64,000 nt of DNA from an uncultured Christensenella sp. (GTDB lineage Bacteria; Bacillota; Clostridia; Christensenellales; Pumilibacteraceae): NCBI GenBank assembly GCA_910579205.1, contig CAJTTD010000004.1, forward strand, positions 1 through 64,000, given 5' to 3'. Position 1 is the stretch's first letter. Each line of letters opens with the position of its first letter. A program made the position numbers and the translations under genes. Positions 51,299 through 60,295 of this stretch are shown here, piece by piece. The notes beneath the pieces were generated by a model. The model was not told where the DNA came from, ran no database searches, and was given only the letters and a program-made list of their open reading frames with translations.

Positions 51299-51514
51299 AT
51301 GATAACACTTGCACAAATTCAAGAGAGAATAGCGGAAGCCATTAGGCATAGCGGGATGTCGCAAAGTGAATTGGCTCGCAGGCTGGGTATAAGACATCAA
51401 CAGATATCGTGTTATCTCAGCGGACAGAAAATGCCCGCGTTGGATACTCTCGCAAACATTTGCAAGATATTGGGCGAAGACGCTAATTACATTCTCTGTC
51501 AAGACGACGAATAA
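51299..51514 (+). CDS. XRE-family HTH regulator
   Basis: 71 residues, a single Cro/C1-type HTH: GMSQSELARRLGIRHQQISCYLSGQKMPALDTLANICKIL. The helix pattern fits DNA-binding of XRE proteins that act as dimers on short palindromes. The ATG at 51299 is chosen, six bases behind GGAG. It is divergent from the Cys-rich pair, and the two CACCTA dyads between them are its likely targets. Confidence 0.88.
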   Translation: MITLAQIQERIAEAIRHSGMSQSELARRLGIRHQQISCYLSGQKMPALDTLANICKILGEDANYILCQDDE

Positions 51515-51662
51515 CACACGATATCATAGACGCATGTCCGCAGTGATACGACATTCATAGGGCAGAAAGGGTTCGGTATAGATCCGAACCCTTTTATGAT
51601 AGTAGGCGATGAGCATTTCTTTTTGATTTATGCGACGTTGTAAGCGATAGGCGCATACTCGA

Positions 51663-52979
51663 TCATATATCGTTTATCACGCCCGAAAACAGTACCGTAC
51701 CGTAGCGGTCGGTCAATATAAAGCCGAACGATCTGTCTACGATAAACGATCTGTAAACATCCGTGTATCCGTTTTCGTCTTTAGTACCCGTTGTATCCGT
51801 ATGCACTACAGTTACCGCCGCGCCTTCTATACCAACTTTATTTACGTTGAGTTCGGTTACGTGATCGATCTTTTTGCAGCGTACTTTGTCGTTTGTTAAA
51901 GTAGACATGTCGCAACGTTCGTCGAACAGCGTGTTTATACCGAATTCGCGTTGCAGCGTAGGCGCAATGTCGTCGTCGAATCGGGCGTTGTACTCGGGGA
52001 AATAGCAGTCTGTATGATATATGAGTTTATTTTCGTGATCTACCGCGTTTTTGCCGAAATCGTAGGTGTTTACCGAATACAGATTATCGGCGGTAAAAAC
52101 ATCGTCTATCGTGTAACCGTCGTTTGGTACTATAAATTTTATCTTATTGCCGTTGTGCGTGGATGTGTAAAATGCGGAATATTCGATATCTACTATCGCT
52201 CTACCGATATTGTGATCGCCGCTTATAAGCTGCGTTTTTACGTCGGCGGTCTTGCCGTAAAACATGCGTTCTTCCGACATTTCCATGGGTTCGCCGTTCT
52301 CGCGCCATACGTCTTTGAAATACAGCGTGTTTATAAGCGCGAAAAGAGTATCGGTATCTAACTCGAAATCTTTGTCTATAAGTCCTTCGGTGCTTTCGTA
52401 AACGAAATCGCGGACCGCTCTGTTTGCGCGTGCGTTATCGCTTTTGAAATCGGCAGCGTAAGAGTAGCAAAAATACTTATCGGCGAGGTCGTCTATGCAC
52501 GGTTGTTTGACGTTTGCGCCGTCGCCCAACCAAACGGAATTACCGAGACGGAGTTTGCCTGTCGTCATGTGCGTGCCGTAGGCGCTTGTATTGTGTGTTT
52601 TATATTCGTCGTTGATCGATCGGTATAAAAGGGGAATGTAAGCATCGAGATTATCTGTATCCGTGCCGAGCGCGTTAAGTATTTCGTCGCGTGTCTGTCC
52701 GTTTGCGCATTTTGCGGCGAGCGCGAGAGCCATATATACCGAAACGGGCGAAACCGCATAATTGTCTCCGCTGTAAGCGGCTGCCGCAAACTCGGCGTAA
52801 AAGGCTTCCGCTTCGCTTCTGAATGCCGAGAAACCCGCGTCGGTCATCTGTTCGTAATTGAGCGGTTCGCTGTTGCGCGGCTGTTTTATCAGCTGCGCGC
52901 GCGCCGTAACTCCGCTATTGCAAGCGCATAGACAAAGTGCGCTTACCGCTGCGATACCGATAGTTGCCTTGTTTTTCAT
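51663..52979 (-). CDS. Serpin lipoprotein
   Basis: 438 residues; signal with lipobox (ALCLCAC) so anchored on the outside. NYAVSPVSVYMALALAAKCANGQT near 73, LGNSVWLG, and the C-terminal SFIVDRSFGFILTDRYGTVLFSGVI are serpin marks. The reactive-loop hinge reads NKVGIEGAAVTVV: P15 Gly and small P12-P10 residues are kept, but P14 is Ile rather than Thr/Ser. It may still trap serine or cysteine proteases, for example host or competitor proteases, after loop insertion. SD GGGAGG. Preceded by a TGGACA-17-TATACC promoter. Confidence 0.9.
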   Translation of the reverse strand: MKNKATIGIAAVSALCLCACNSGVTARAQLIKQPRNSEPLNYEQMTDAGFSAFRSEAEAFYAEFAAAAYSGDNYAVSPVSVYMALALAAKCANGQTRDEILNALGTDTDNLDAYIPLLYRSINDEYKTHNTSAYGTHMTTGKLRLGNSVWLGDGANVKQPCIDDLADKYFCYSYAADFKSDNARANRAVRDFVYESTEGLIDKDFELDTDTLFALINTLYFKDVWRENGEPMEMSEERMFYGKTADVKTQLISGDHNIGRAIVDIEYSAFYTSTHNGNKIKFIVPNDGYTIDDVFTADNLYSVNTYDFGKNAVDHENKLIYHTDCYFPEYNARFDDDIAPTLQREFGINTLFDERCDMSTLTNDKVRCKKIDHVTELNVNKVGIEGAAVTVVHTDTTGTKDENGYTDVYRSFIVDRSFGFILTDRYGTVLFSGVINDI

Positions 52980-53051
52980 AATAGTGCCTCCCTTTTACAT
53001 GATCACTTAGGTATATCCGTTTTTTTCGATTTTGTCCAAACTTTTCCAATA

Positions 53052-53095
53052 AATCAAAACCCCCGCCGCAAAGAACATGCTCTGCAGCGGGGGGT
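53052..53095 (-). terminator. Terminator of gdhA
   Basis: On the minus strand: CCCCCGCTGCA / TGCGGCGGGGG stem (plus-strand 53060-53070 and 53083-53093) with a 12-base loop, followed by TTTTGATTT. Confidence 0.8.
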
Positions 53096-53115
53096 GAGGA
53101 GGAATATACGGTTTT

Positions 53116-54444
53116 TTAAACGCCTTGGGCTATCATTGCCGTAGCTACTTTCAAAAATCCCGCTATGTTCGCGCCCGAGACGTAGTCGGTAGGCTTTGCA
53201 TAAGTTTTGGCGGCATCCGAAGTCTTTTCGAATATGCCTTTCATTATCCCTTTCAGTCTTTCGTCTACTTCGTCGAAAGTCCAGCTAAGTCTGAGCGAGT
53301 TTTGGCTCATTTCCAGAGCGGAGACGGCAACGCCGCCCGCATTTGCCGCTTTGGCGGGCATGAACAACACGTCGGAGCTTTGGAAAGCGTTTATAGCCTC
53401 TGTAGTGGACGGCATATTAGCGCCTTCGCCTACGGCTATGACTTTGTTGGCGATGAGTTGTTTGGCGTCTTGAACGTCAAGCTCGTTTTGCGTGGCGCAG
53501 GGCAAGGCGATGTCGCATTTAACTTGCCATACTCTGCCGCTGTCGTGATATTCCGCGCTCTTAACTCTGTCGGCGTATTCTTTTATCCGTCCGCGCTTAA
53601 CTTCTTTAATATCCCGAACAACGTCGAGATCTATTCCTTTGGGATCGTATATCCAACCGTTGGAGTCGGACATGGTAACGACCTTTGCACCAAGCTGCAT
53701 CGCTTTTTGCGCGGCATAGATAGCTACATTGCCCGAACCCGATATAGCGACCGTTTTTCCCTTGATGCCCAGTCCGTTGGCGTTGAGCATGTTTTCCACT
53801 ATGTAAACAAGCCCGTAACCCGTAGCTTCGGTACGTGTGAGCGAGCCGCCGTAGGTGAGACCTTTGCCGGTAAGCACGCCTTCGTATATATTTTTAATGC
53901 GTTTGTACTGCCCGAACATATAGCCTATCTCTCGTCCGCCTACGCCGATGTCGCCCGCGGGAACGTCCGTGTCTGCGCCGATATGCCGGGAAAGCTCGGT
54001 CATGAAACTCTGGCAAAAGTCGCGTATCTCGCGCTCGGACTTGCCCTTGGGATCGAAGTCGGAGCCGCCTTTACCGCCGCCGATAGGTAAGCCCGTGAGC
54101 GAATTTTTAAATATCTGTTCAAATCCCAAAAACTTGATTATGGAAAGATTTACCGACGGGTGAAGGCGTAAACCTCCTTTATACGGTCCTATGGCATTGT
54201 TGAACTGTATGCGGTATCCTCGGTTCACGCGCAGATTTCCTTTGTCGTCCGTCCAAGGAATGCGGAACATTATTTGGCGGTCGGGTTCTGTTATACGTTC
54301 CAATATCGCGTTCTGCTTGTACAAGTCGTTGCTCTCTACCACCGGTCTTATCGTGGAAAGAACCTCGTCTACGGCTTGCATAAACTCGGGCTGATCTGCG
54401 TTTCTCGCGGCTACCGTCTGCCGCACTTCGTCTATGTATTTCAT
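53116..54444 (-). CDS. gdhA: NADP-type glutamate dehydrogenase
   Basis: 442 residues; makes glutamate from 2-oxoglutarate, ammonia and NAD(P)H. GLPIGGGKGGSDFDPKGKS holds the catalytic Lys, VPAGDIGVGGREIGYMFGQYKR is typical of the hexameric NADP form, and ISGSGNVAIYAAQKA is the nucleotide-binding turn. Length normal for that form. Consensus promoter at 54509-54537 and a hairpin in its leader. Confidence 0.97.
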   Translation of the reverse strand: MKYIDEVRQTVAARNADQPEFMQAVDEVLSTIRPVVESNDLYKQNAILERITEPDRQIMFRIPWTDDKGNLRVNRGYRIQFNNAIGPYKGGLRLHPSVNLSIIKFLGFEQIFKNSLTGLPIGGGKGGSDFDPKGKSEREIRDFCQSFMTELSRHIGADTDVPAGDIGVGGREIGYMFGQYKRIKNIYEGVLTGKGLTYGGSLTRTEATGYGLVYIVENMLNANGLGIKGKTVAISGSGNVAIYAAQKAMQLGAKVVTMSDSNGWIYDPKGIDLDVVRDIKEVKRGRIKEYADRVKSAEYHDSGRVWQVKCDIALPCATQNELDVQDAKQLIANKVIAVGEGANMPSTTEAINAFQSSDVLFMPAKAANAGGVAVSALEMSQNSLRLSWTFDEVDERLKGIMKGIFEKTSDAAKTYAKPTDYVSGANIAGFLKVATAMIAQGV

Positions 54445-54462
54445 AATACCTCCGAAAAATAT

Positions 54463-54489
54463 AAAGGCACTGTATTATACAGCGCCTTT
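54463..54489 (-). promoter_or_regulatory. Hairpin in the gdhA leader
   Basis: AAAGGC-x-CTGTA / TACAG-x-GCCTTT stem with a TAA loop (on the minus strand), followed by ATATTTTT and then the gdhA SD. It may be a weak attenuator or a stabilising 5' element. Confidence 0.5.
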
Positions 54490-54508
54490 GCTTGAATATT
54501 GCTCTCTA

Positions 54509-54537
54509 ATTATATGTTCGGCGCTTGTATTTGTCAA
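54509..54537 (-). promoter_or_regulatory. Promoter of gdhA
   Basis: On the minus strand: TTGACA, 17-base spacer, TATAAT (plus-strand TGTCAA 54532-54537 and ATTATA 54509-54514); full consensus. Confidence 0.85.
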
Positions 54538-54738
54538 GTGATTTGCCGACATATTTGCGCATTTTTCATGATTTTTAATATAACGATCGGTCGTGAATGC
54601 ATTATATAAAAATAATTAACACACCGCTACGCGGTATAATATAATAAGTAACGACATAAAATGGGTTATGTAACAATAAAAATACCCCTAAAAACGGTGT
54701 TTTAGGGGGTAACGGCGCATGTGCGGGCAAAACTTGTA
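54538..54738. other. Gene-free stretch with one hairpin
   Basis: AT-rich and without ORF. It holds one strong hairpin, ACCCCTAAAA / TTTTAGGGG (54684-54708), flanked on the left by an A-run, so it could terminate minus-strand transcription. No partner gene on that strand is evident. Confidence 0.45.
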
Positions 54739-54768
54739 TTGACCGTTCGGTATCATTAATGATATAAT
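54739..54768 (+). promoter_or_regulatory. Promoter of the degV-type gene
   Basis: TTGACC (54739-54744), 18-base spacer, TATAAT (54763-54768). The leader of about 170 bases before the ATG has GC-rich inverted segments (GCGCG near 54783 and CGCGC near 54808), no recognised riboswitch. Confidence 0.65.
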
Positions 54769-54947
54769 ATATACGTTAGGTCGCGCGGCGGATAATATCG
54801 ATGACGGCGCGCGCATACCCGAATGATCAGAAGTTTGCTGTGATGAATACAGGCGAACCGATACGGCAAAAATTATCGGGTAGGTCAAACGCTCAACGGC
54901 GTTATTTGGAAAAGCAATAAAAAACATTCCCATCGAGGTGTTTCGTA

Positions 54948-55784
54948 ATGATAAGATTTATAGTAGATTCGACATTCGGCATTACAAAAGAGTTTGCCGA
55001 CGCCAACGGTATCAAGACAGTGGGGCTTACGCTGTTGCTTGACGGTAAGGAATATACCGAAGGTTTCCGTGAATCGTGGAACGAATTCTATTCCGATTAT
55101 GCAAAATCAAAGTCCGCTGTAAAAACGTCCCAGCCGTCTCCCAAGAAATTTATGGAAGCGATAGACGAAATATTAAAGGAAGATGCAAACAGCGAGATAA
55201 TAATACTTACGATAGGCGACAGATTGAGCGGAACGATAGGTTCGGCGCAGATAGCCGCGTTGCAGTACCCCGCCAATAAAATAGCGGCGATCAATTCGTT
55301 TAATGCGTCGATATCGGCTGTTATGGTGTTGCAAGAACTTATGGACGCCGCCAATAACGGCGCTACGTTCGAAGAAGTCGTTGCGCTTTGCGACGATGTT
55401 AAAATGCGCGCGTCTATAATATTTATTCCGGCGTCGCTCACGGAACTTGCGCGCGGAGGCAGGGTAAACAAGCTTTTGTCGCATGTGGGAAACATACTTA
55501 AGATCAAACCCGTATTCGAATATGCGAAAAACGAACTGTCTATACTCGCAAAGGCTTTGGGTACAAACCGAGCGATCGCTACGGCTATCGAAAAAATGCC
55601 CAAAAAGTTCGACCGATTGGCTATATGTTATATCGGCGACGACAGACTTGTCGAAAGCGTTAAAGGCAGGCTCATGCGTGAGTTCGACCTCGATGACATA
55701 GATGTCGAACCAATGTGTCCCGTTGCCGGCGCGCATATAGGTATAGGAACGGTGGGCATAGTAACGCTCGCAAGCAAGGCGTAG
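54948..55784 (+). CDS. DegV family fatty-acid-binding protein
   Basis: 278 residues. IVDSTFGITKEFA at the start, TSQPSPKKFMEAI near 63 and LARGGRVNKLLSHVGNILKIKPV near 170 are DegV marks. In Bacillota these proteins (FakB) hold a fatty acid so that FakA can phosphorylate it for phospholipid synthesis; other members may have different ligands. No fakA nearby. SD CGAGGTG. Confidence 0.92.
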   Translation: MIRFIVDSTFGITKEFADANGIKTVGLTLLLDGKEYTEGFRESWNEFYSDYAKSKSAVKTSQPSPKKFMEAIDEILKEDANSEIIILTIGDRLSGTIGSAQIAALQYPANKIAAINSFNASISAVMVLQELMDAANNGATFEEVVALCDDVKMRASIIFIPASLTELARGGRVNKLLSHVGNILKIKPVFEYAKNELSILAKALGTNRAIATAIEKMPKKFDRLAICYIGDDRLVESVKGRLMREFDLDDIDVEPMCPVAGAHIGIGTVGIVTLASKA

Positions 55785-55826
55785 CTATAAGTCGAAAAAC
55801 TTTATAATTTGTCTAAAATATCGATA

Positions 55827-55859
55827 AAAGAGACTGATCGGGCGACGGTCTCTTTTTTT
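55827..55859 (+). terminator. Terminator of the degV-type gene
   Basis: Stem AAAGAGAC (55827-55834) / GTCTCTTT (55848-55855), 13-base loop, T-run. Confidence 0.8.
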
Positions 55860-55996
55860 ATGCGTTCTATGAGCGCATGAGTTTGAATAGATTAGTTATT
55901 AAAGAACGTGAAATGCGCATGTTGCAATATTAGACATCAAAAGCGCATAATTGTCAAATTTCGCGGTCTTAAAGCTGTTAACATAGGAGTTGTCCG

Positions 55997-56764
55997 ATGA
56001 GATTTTTGGTTGTCAAACGGTCTACGGTCATATTGACCGTGATCGCCGCAGCGGTTCTTGCGATCACGATGAGCGCAGTGCATTATACGGGCGCGGCGGC
56101 TATTTACAACAACGTAAGCCCGAAAAAAGTACCTATTTACTCGGTCGAGACGGACGAAAAAGCGGTGGCGCTCACTTTCGACGCGGCATGGGGCGCGGAA
56201 AAAACGCTCGGAATATTGAAGACGCTGGAAGAAAAAGACGCGCGCGCTACATTTTTTCTCGTCTCGTTCTGGGCAGAGCAGTACAGCGACACGCTTAAAA
56301 CTTTGGCGGCTTCCGACCGCATAGAAATAGGCACGCATTCGGCTACTCATCCGTATATGTCCAAGCTGTCCAAAAGTCAGATAGCGCTCGAACTGAGCAC
56401 ATCCAAAGAGCTTATAGAGAGCATATCGGGCAGAAGTATCGAGTTGTTCCGTCCGCCGTACGGCGATTACTCGGACGCGCTCATAGATACCGCCAAGGAG
56501 CAAGGGCTGTACACAGTGCAATGGGATGTGGATTCGCTCGACTGGAAAAATCTTTCCAAAGAGCAGATCGCTTCGCGCATTGTCGGGTCGTGTCGCAACG
56601 GCAGCATAGTGCTTATGCATAACGACGGCAAGCACACATTGGAGGCTCTGCCCGCGGTAATAGATGGGCTGCGCGCAAAAGGCTTCGTTTTCAAGACAGT
56701 GGGCGAGCTTATCTACAAAGACAACTATACTATCGATCATACGGGTAGACAAAAAAGGGGTTAG
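55997..56764 (+). CDS. Polysaccharide deacetylase, PdaB-like
   Basis: 255 residues: N-terminal membrane anchor (about 10-30) and an extracytoplasmic NodB domain. Motif 1 reads ALTFDAAWG with D62 (PdaB-type, without the usual second Asp of TFDDG). Motif 2 is GTHSATHPYMSK with H114 and H118, and motif 3 is FRPPYGDYS near 150. It removes acetyl groups from peptidoglycan or a like polymer. PdaB in Bacillus acts in sporulation, so this may hint at a spore-former, but family members also occur elsewhere. It is followed six bases later by the SSB-like gene. Confidence 0.88.
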   Translation: MRFLVVKRSTVILTVIAAAVLAITMSAVHYTGAAAIYNNVSPKKVPIYSVETDEKAVALTFDAAWGAEKTLGILKTLEEKDARATFFLVSFWAEQYSDTLKTLAASDRIEIGTHSATHPYMSKLSKSQIALELSTSKELIESISGRSIELFRPPYGDYSDALIDTAKEQGLYTVQWDVDSLDWKNLSKEQIASRIVGSCRNGSIVLMHNDGKHTLEALPAVIDGLRAKGFVFKTVGELIYKDNYTIDHTGRQKRG

Positions 56765-56770
56765 TACATA

Positions 56771-57415
56771 ATGAAAAACGAGATCAAAACGACGAATACC
56801 GTGTTTTTGCAAGGGCATATAGGCTCGGAGATCGAGTATTCGCACGACCTTTACGGCGAACGGTTTTACGAGTTCAAGCTCAACGTGCCGCGCCTGTCCG
56901 AGCATTTGGACGTCATTCCGATAACGGTATCGCAGTCGCTTATCGAAGGTCTTAAAGAAGGCGCTCATATAGGCGTGAGCGGGCAGTTCCGCAGTTTTAA
57001 CCGTCCCGACGGCGAGCGATCGCGGCTTATACTCAGCGTCTTCGCGCGCGAGATACTTGCGCCGCAGCCAGACGTAAATCCAAACAGCGCGGAGCTTATA
57101 GGCTACATATGCAAGCCGCCTGTGTACCGCACAACGCCGTTCAATCGCGAAATATGCGACGTTCTATTGGCTGTCAACCGCGCATACTCCAAATCCGACT
57201 ACATACCGTGCATTGCGTGGGGAAAAAACGCGCGACTTATAAAGACCGCGCCTATAGGGCAAAAGCTCGAGGTTGCGGGTAGGATACAATCGAGGCAATA
57301 TACCAAACGACTTGACGACGGAAGCGCTCAGATCCGCACTGCCTACGAATTTTCCATAGGCTGTGTGGAGTTTTTGAATAAAGAATGCGAAGTCGCGTCC
57401 ACTTCGGACGATTAA
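56771..57415 (+). CDS. Double OB-fold single-stranded-DNA-binding-like protein
   Basis: 214 residues with two OB folds: TNTVFLQGHIGSEIEYSHDL to AREIL (about 8-98), and SAELIGYICKPPVYRTTPFN to the end (about 106-205). The second half has the SSB/PriB pattern, including a DVLLAVNR strand and YIPCIAWGKNARL. It is not the housekeeping SSB, since it lacks the acidic DDDIPF-type tail that recruits partners. Such two-domain forms recur in Clostridia; role unknown. Confidence 0.75.
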   Translation: MKNEIKTTNTVFLQGHIGSEIEYSHDLYGERFYEFKLNVPRLSEHLDVIPITVSQSLIEGLKEGAHIGVSGQFRSFNRPDGERSRLILSVFAREILAPQPDVNPNSAELIGYICKPPVYRTTPFNREICDVLLAVNRAYSKSDYIPCIAWGKNARLIKTAPIGQKLEVAGRIQSRQYTKRLDDGSAQIRTAYEFSIGCVEFLNKECEVASTSDD

Positions 57416-57421
57416 CGGAAT

Positions 57422-57465
57422 AAAACAGCGGAGGCATTGTTTAAAGCTCCGCTGTTTTTTGTTTT
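57422..57465. terminator. Bidirectional terminator
   Basis: Perfect 12-bp stem AAAACAGCGGAG (57422-57433) / CTCCGCTGTTTT (57447-57458), T-run on both strands. It lies between convergent genes. Confidence 0.88.
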
Positions 57466-57483
57466 ACGTTATTTTACATTTAG

Positions 57484-60030
57484 TCAGTCAGTATCGCCGT
57501 TGGATATCAGTCTGCGTTTTTTCACATAGAACACGCGACCTATTATCAAAGCGGCTAATATGACAGTGATTATTATCACTATGACGGCAACGAGCAAAAC
57601 TATATTTACGCCGTTGTACTTTATGTGCGCCGTTTCCACGTAGCATTGAAGCGTACCGAGTTCGGGATCGAGATACTTGACAAGCGTGTAATACTTTGAA
57701 GAATCGAACGCGCCCACTACTTCCACTTTTGTTCCAACGGGCAGTTCTACGTCGAGCGCTACGTACTCGTCGTCGGTCAACGTATACGCGCGAGCCTTGT
57801 CCGAGTCGCGGAACGATATTATTTCGGCATTGTATGCGGGACGTATAAATACGGGCTCGTAATTCAAAAGACTTAGGTTGGAGGCGAGTATATAGCCTTC
57901 CGTCTTGTTGGATAGCGCTATTCTGTACCACAGATTATTGTAATCGTCGCGGTATGACTTAACAAAGTCGAGCAGCTCGAACCCCGTGTTTTTATCCGTT
58001 GCTTCATAGCCGCGTACAGTGGGCGCGTTGGGGCTGGGGTATTTGTATATCGGCGTAGCGTTGGTAAACACAGTGCCCGTTTCCACAGGCGGAGCTTCGT
58101 ACGGCAGCGGCTCGGACAATAGGTCTTTATAAACGTATCCTTGCACGAGTTTGCCGTTTGCTATATCGTCTATCAAAACGAGCGCATATTCGCGGGCGTC
58201 GGCGACCGAATACTCGGGGACTATCACTTTACGGTCTTTGGCTATGGTGTATACCGACGGCGTTTCCATCGGCATGGAAAATACCGTAACATCGGTAAGG
58301 GCAGTGCGGATAAGACGGGGCGCAAAAAGCGGCGGGGTATTGTCGCTCGGAAGGTCGGGGATATCGTAATCGTCGTCTATGAGCGAAACGCCGAGCGCCT
58401 TGCCGCTGACTGTAAAAAGTCTGTGCTTGTACGTATCGACGATAATTACGTCGCCGTAGTTGACGAATTCGTTTTGTATAGTGCACAGTTCTATCTGTCC
58501 GCTCATATATCCGAGCGAGTAAGGCTTGTCCTCTTCGGTAAAAGAAAACAGTGTCTTGCTGCCGCCGTTATCGTCGGGAGAAAAGCGCGTAATGCCGTTG
58601 CGCGAAAGAAGATAAATGTTTTCGCTTATGTCCGCTGCGAGCGCAAATTGCGCGTCGTCCGCAGTGCATACGGTCGTTTCGTTGAGCGTGTCGTCGTCGG
58701 TAAGCTCCAGCTTTTTTACCGTCGTACCGTCTATAGCGTAAAGCGCATGGCGGCTTGCTCCGAGCGTTATCGCTTTGTACTTTACCGTGGATATTAGTTT
58801 GGGCGCGGTCTTATTGCGCGACAGCCACAGTCCGTCGGTAGCCGATATAAAAAGATTTTTGTCCGAATCTACGGCTAATTGTTTAATTACGCCGCCTACG
58901 GTGAGAGACAGTACGGTGTTGCCGTTTACAACGTCTATTTTGTTGTATTCGTTGGCTATATACACAGTTCCCGAACTGTCGCATGCGACGGCGGACGGGG
59001 CGGTGTAAGTTCCGTTCATATACGTTACGGCGTCCGAATACACCGCAATGCGGTCGTTTACCGTGTCCGTTACGTACATTGCGGAATTTTTGACGGTAAC
59101 GTCGGACGGCATATTAAAGAAGCCCGTATCGTCGGACGCCGAGGCGGCAAGCGTTGCCGACACGCCGAGATCGGCGGGGTATTTGCGCAATGAGTTCAAA
59201 GACGTGAGCGTGTATACATAACCGTCATATGCGTAAATGTCGGTAGTTTGCGCGTCGCGCGCGGAATATTTGGCGGTAAGTCCGCCGCCCGAAGATGAGT
59301 AGCCTGTAATTTTATCGCGCGTGAGCGTGTATAAAACTTCGCTGTAATCCATCGCCGTCATGGAAAGTATTGCGTCCGACTGTACGAGAACGGTGTCGAG
59401 CGCGCCCGTTTGAAGGTTTACCGAGCAAACATCGCTCTTGTTTCCGAATACCGCCGAACGTACCGATACGTACACTTTGCCGTTGCAGACCGCTATAGAC
59501 GACGGCGTTATTTTTTCGTAGATATCCGACGCGAACGCCACCGATTTGGCGTTTTGGCTGTCAAAAGTTTCGTCGCCGAGCGGTATGATTGCAAGTCTGT
59601 CGTCGGTGATGGCAAACAAAGTGTCGCCCTCTATATCGAAATCTTTAAAATCGCCGAATGCGGAATAAGTCTGTTCAACATCGCCGTAATAAGAGTGCAG
59701 TACTCCGTTTTCGAGCGTAACGGTGTAATCGACGTGTCTTGCCGCTTTGTCGGCGTGCACGTTCCGCACGCCAGATATAGCGCCTTCGAACGATGTCGTC
59801 TTAACGGCGGTTTCGTCGGCTATCATCACGCCGAACGAGTCGGCAAAAACAGACACGGGATCGTCGAAGTAGTGATAATTGATTTGCGATCCGCTCGTGA
59901 GCGGTGTAAGCTCCACGGAGTTTTCGCCTTGCGCTTGAGCGACACTTTCTGCGCCCAATGTTATTCCGACAGCCGCCGCTACGGCAAAAAAGACCGAAAC
60001 GACCGATATCTTAAAAACGCGATTTTTCAT
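57484..60030 (-). CDS. Membrane-anchored surface protein with beta-propeller and SH3-like domains
   Basis: 848 residues: signal peptide (1-34, ending VAQAQG), an extracellular part, a single membrane helix near 810-833 and a short basic tail. Residues about 60-520 hold repeated four-strand blade patterns (PSDVTVKNSAMYVTDTVNDRIAVYS, PSAVACDSSGTVYIANEYNKIDVV), as in NHL-type propellers. Residues about 640-800 look like two or three SH3-like domains (NLWYRIALSNKTEGYILASNL), which often bind cell wall. A scaffold or sensor at the envelope is likely. No catalytic motif seen. Confidence 0.8.
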   Translation of the reverse strand: MKNRVFKISVVSVFFAVAAAVGITLGAESVAQAQGENSVELTPLTSGSQINYHYFDDPVSVFADSFGVMIADETAVKTTSFEGAISGVRNVHADKAARHVDYTVTLENGVLHSYYGDVEQTYSAFGDFKDFDIEGDTLFAITDDRLAIIPLGDETFDSQNAKSVAFASDIYEKITPSSIAVCNGKVYVSVRSAVFGNKSDVCSVNLQTGALDTVLVQSDAILSMTAMDYSEVLYTLTRDKITGYSSSGGGLTAKYSARDAQTTDIYAYDGYVYTLTSLNSLRKYPADLGVSATLAASASDDTGFFNMPSDVTVKNSAMYVTDTVNDRIAVYSDAVTYMNGTYTAPSAVACDSSGTVYIANEYNKIDVVNGNTVLSLTVGGVIKQLAVDSDKNLFISATDGLWLSRNKTAPKLISTVKYKAITLGASRHALYAIDGTTVKKLELTDDDTLNETTVCTADDAQFALAADISENIYLLSRNGITRFSPDDNGGSKTLFSFTEEDKPYSLGYMSGQIELCTIQNEFVNYGDVIIVDTYKHRLFTVSGKALGVSLIDDDYDIPDLPSDNTPPLFAPRLIRTALTDVTVFSMPMETPSVYTIAKDRKVIVPEYSVADAREYALVLIDDIANGKLVQGYVYKDLLSEPLPYEAPPVETGTVFTNATPIYKYPSPNAPTVRGYEATDKNTGFELLDFVKSYRDDYNNLWYRIALSNKTEGYILASNLSLLNYEPVFIRPAYNAEIISFRDSDKARAYTLTDDEYVALDVELPVGTKVEVVGAFDSSKYYTLVKYLDPELGTLQCYVETAHIKYNGVNIVLLVAVIVIIITVILAALIIGRVFYVKKRRLISNGDTD

Positions 60031-60215
60031 ACCGACATTTTATCACACGCATGTATAAATGTAAAGAGTTTTGCCGTATTTTGTCGCTTTGCGGCGCAAA
60101 GCGTGGCGCGGGCGCAAGCATGTTCGGGGCGGGGTATTTGCCGAATTTTGCGTTTGATTTTGCAATTTTGTCGAAAATTTCACTATGATTTGCAAAATTA
60201 TTTTAAAATACCCCC
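60031..60215. other. Gene-free stretch upstream of ppx
   Basis: Carries a GC-rich tract then AT-rich sequence with TTTGCAAAAT repeats; no ORF and no hairpin of note. Upstream region of two divergent genes. Confidence 0.4.
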
Positions 60216-60244
60216 TTTACAAGTTGCAAAATGTATGATATAAT
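60216..60244 (+). promoter_or_regulatory. Promoter of the ppx/gppA-type gene
   Basis: TTTACA (60216-60221), 17-base spacer, TATAAT (60239-60244). Leader about 45 bases. Confidence 0.8.
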
Positions 60245-60295
60245 TCATAACAACGAAAGTAGGTCGTAGGTTTTTGCGATCTTGGAAGGTGCAAC

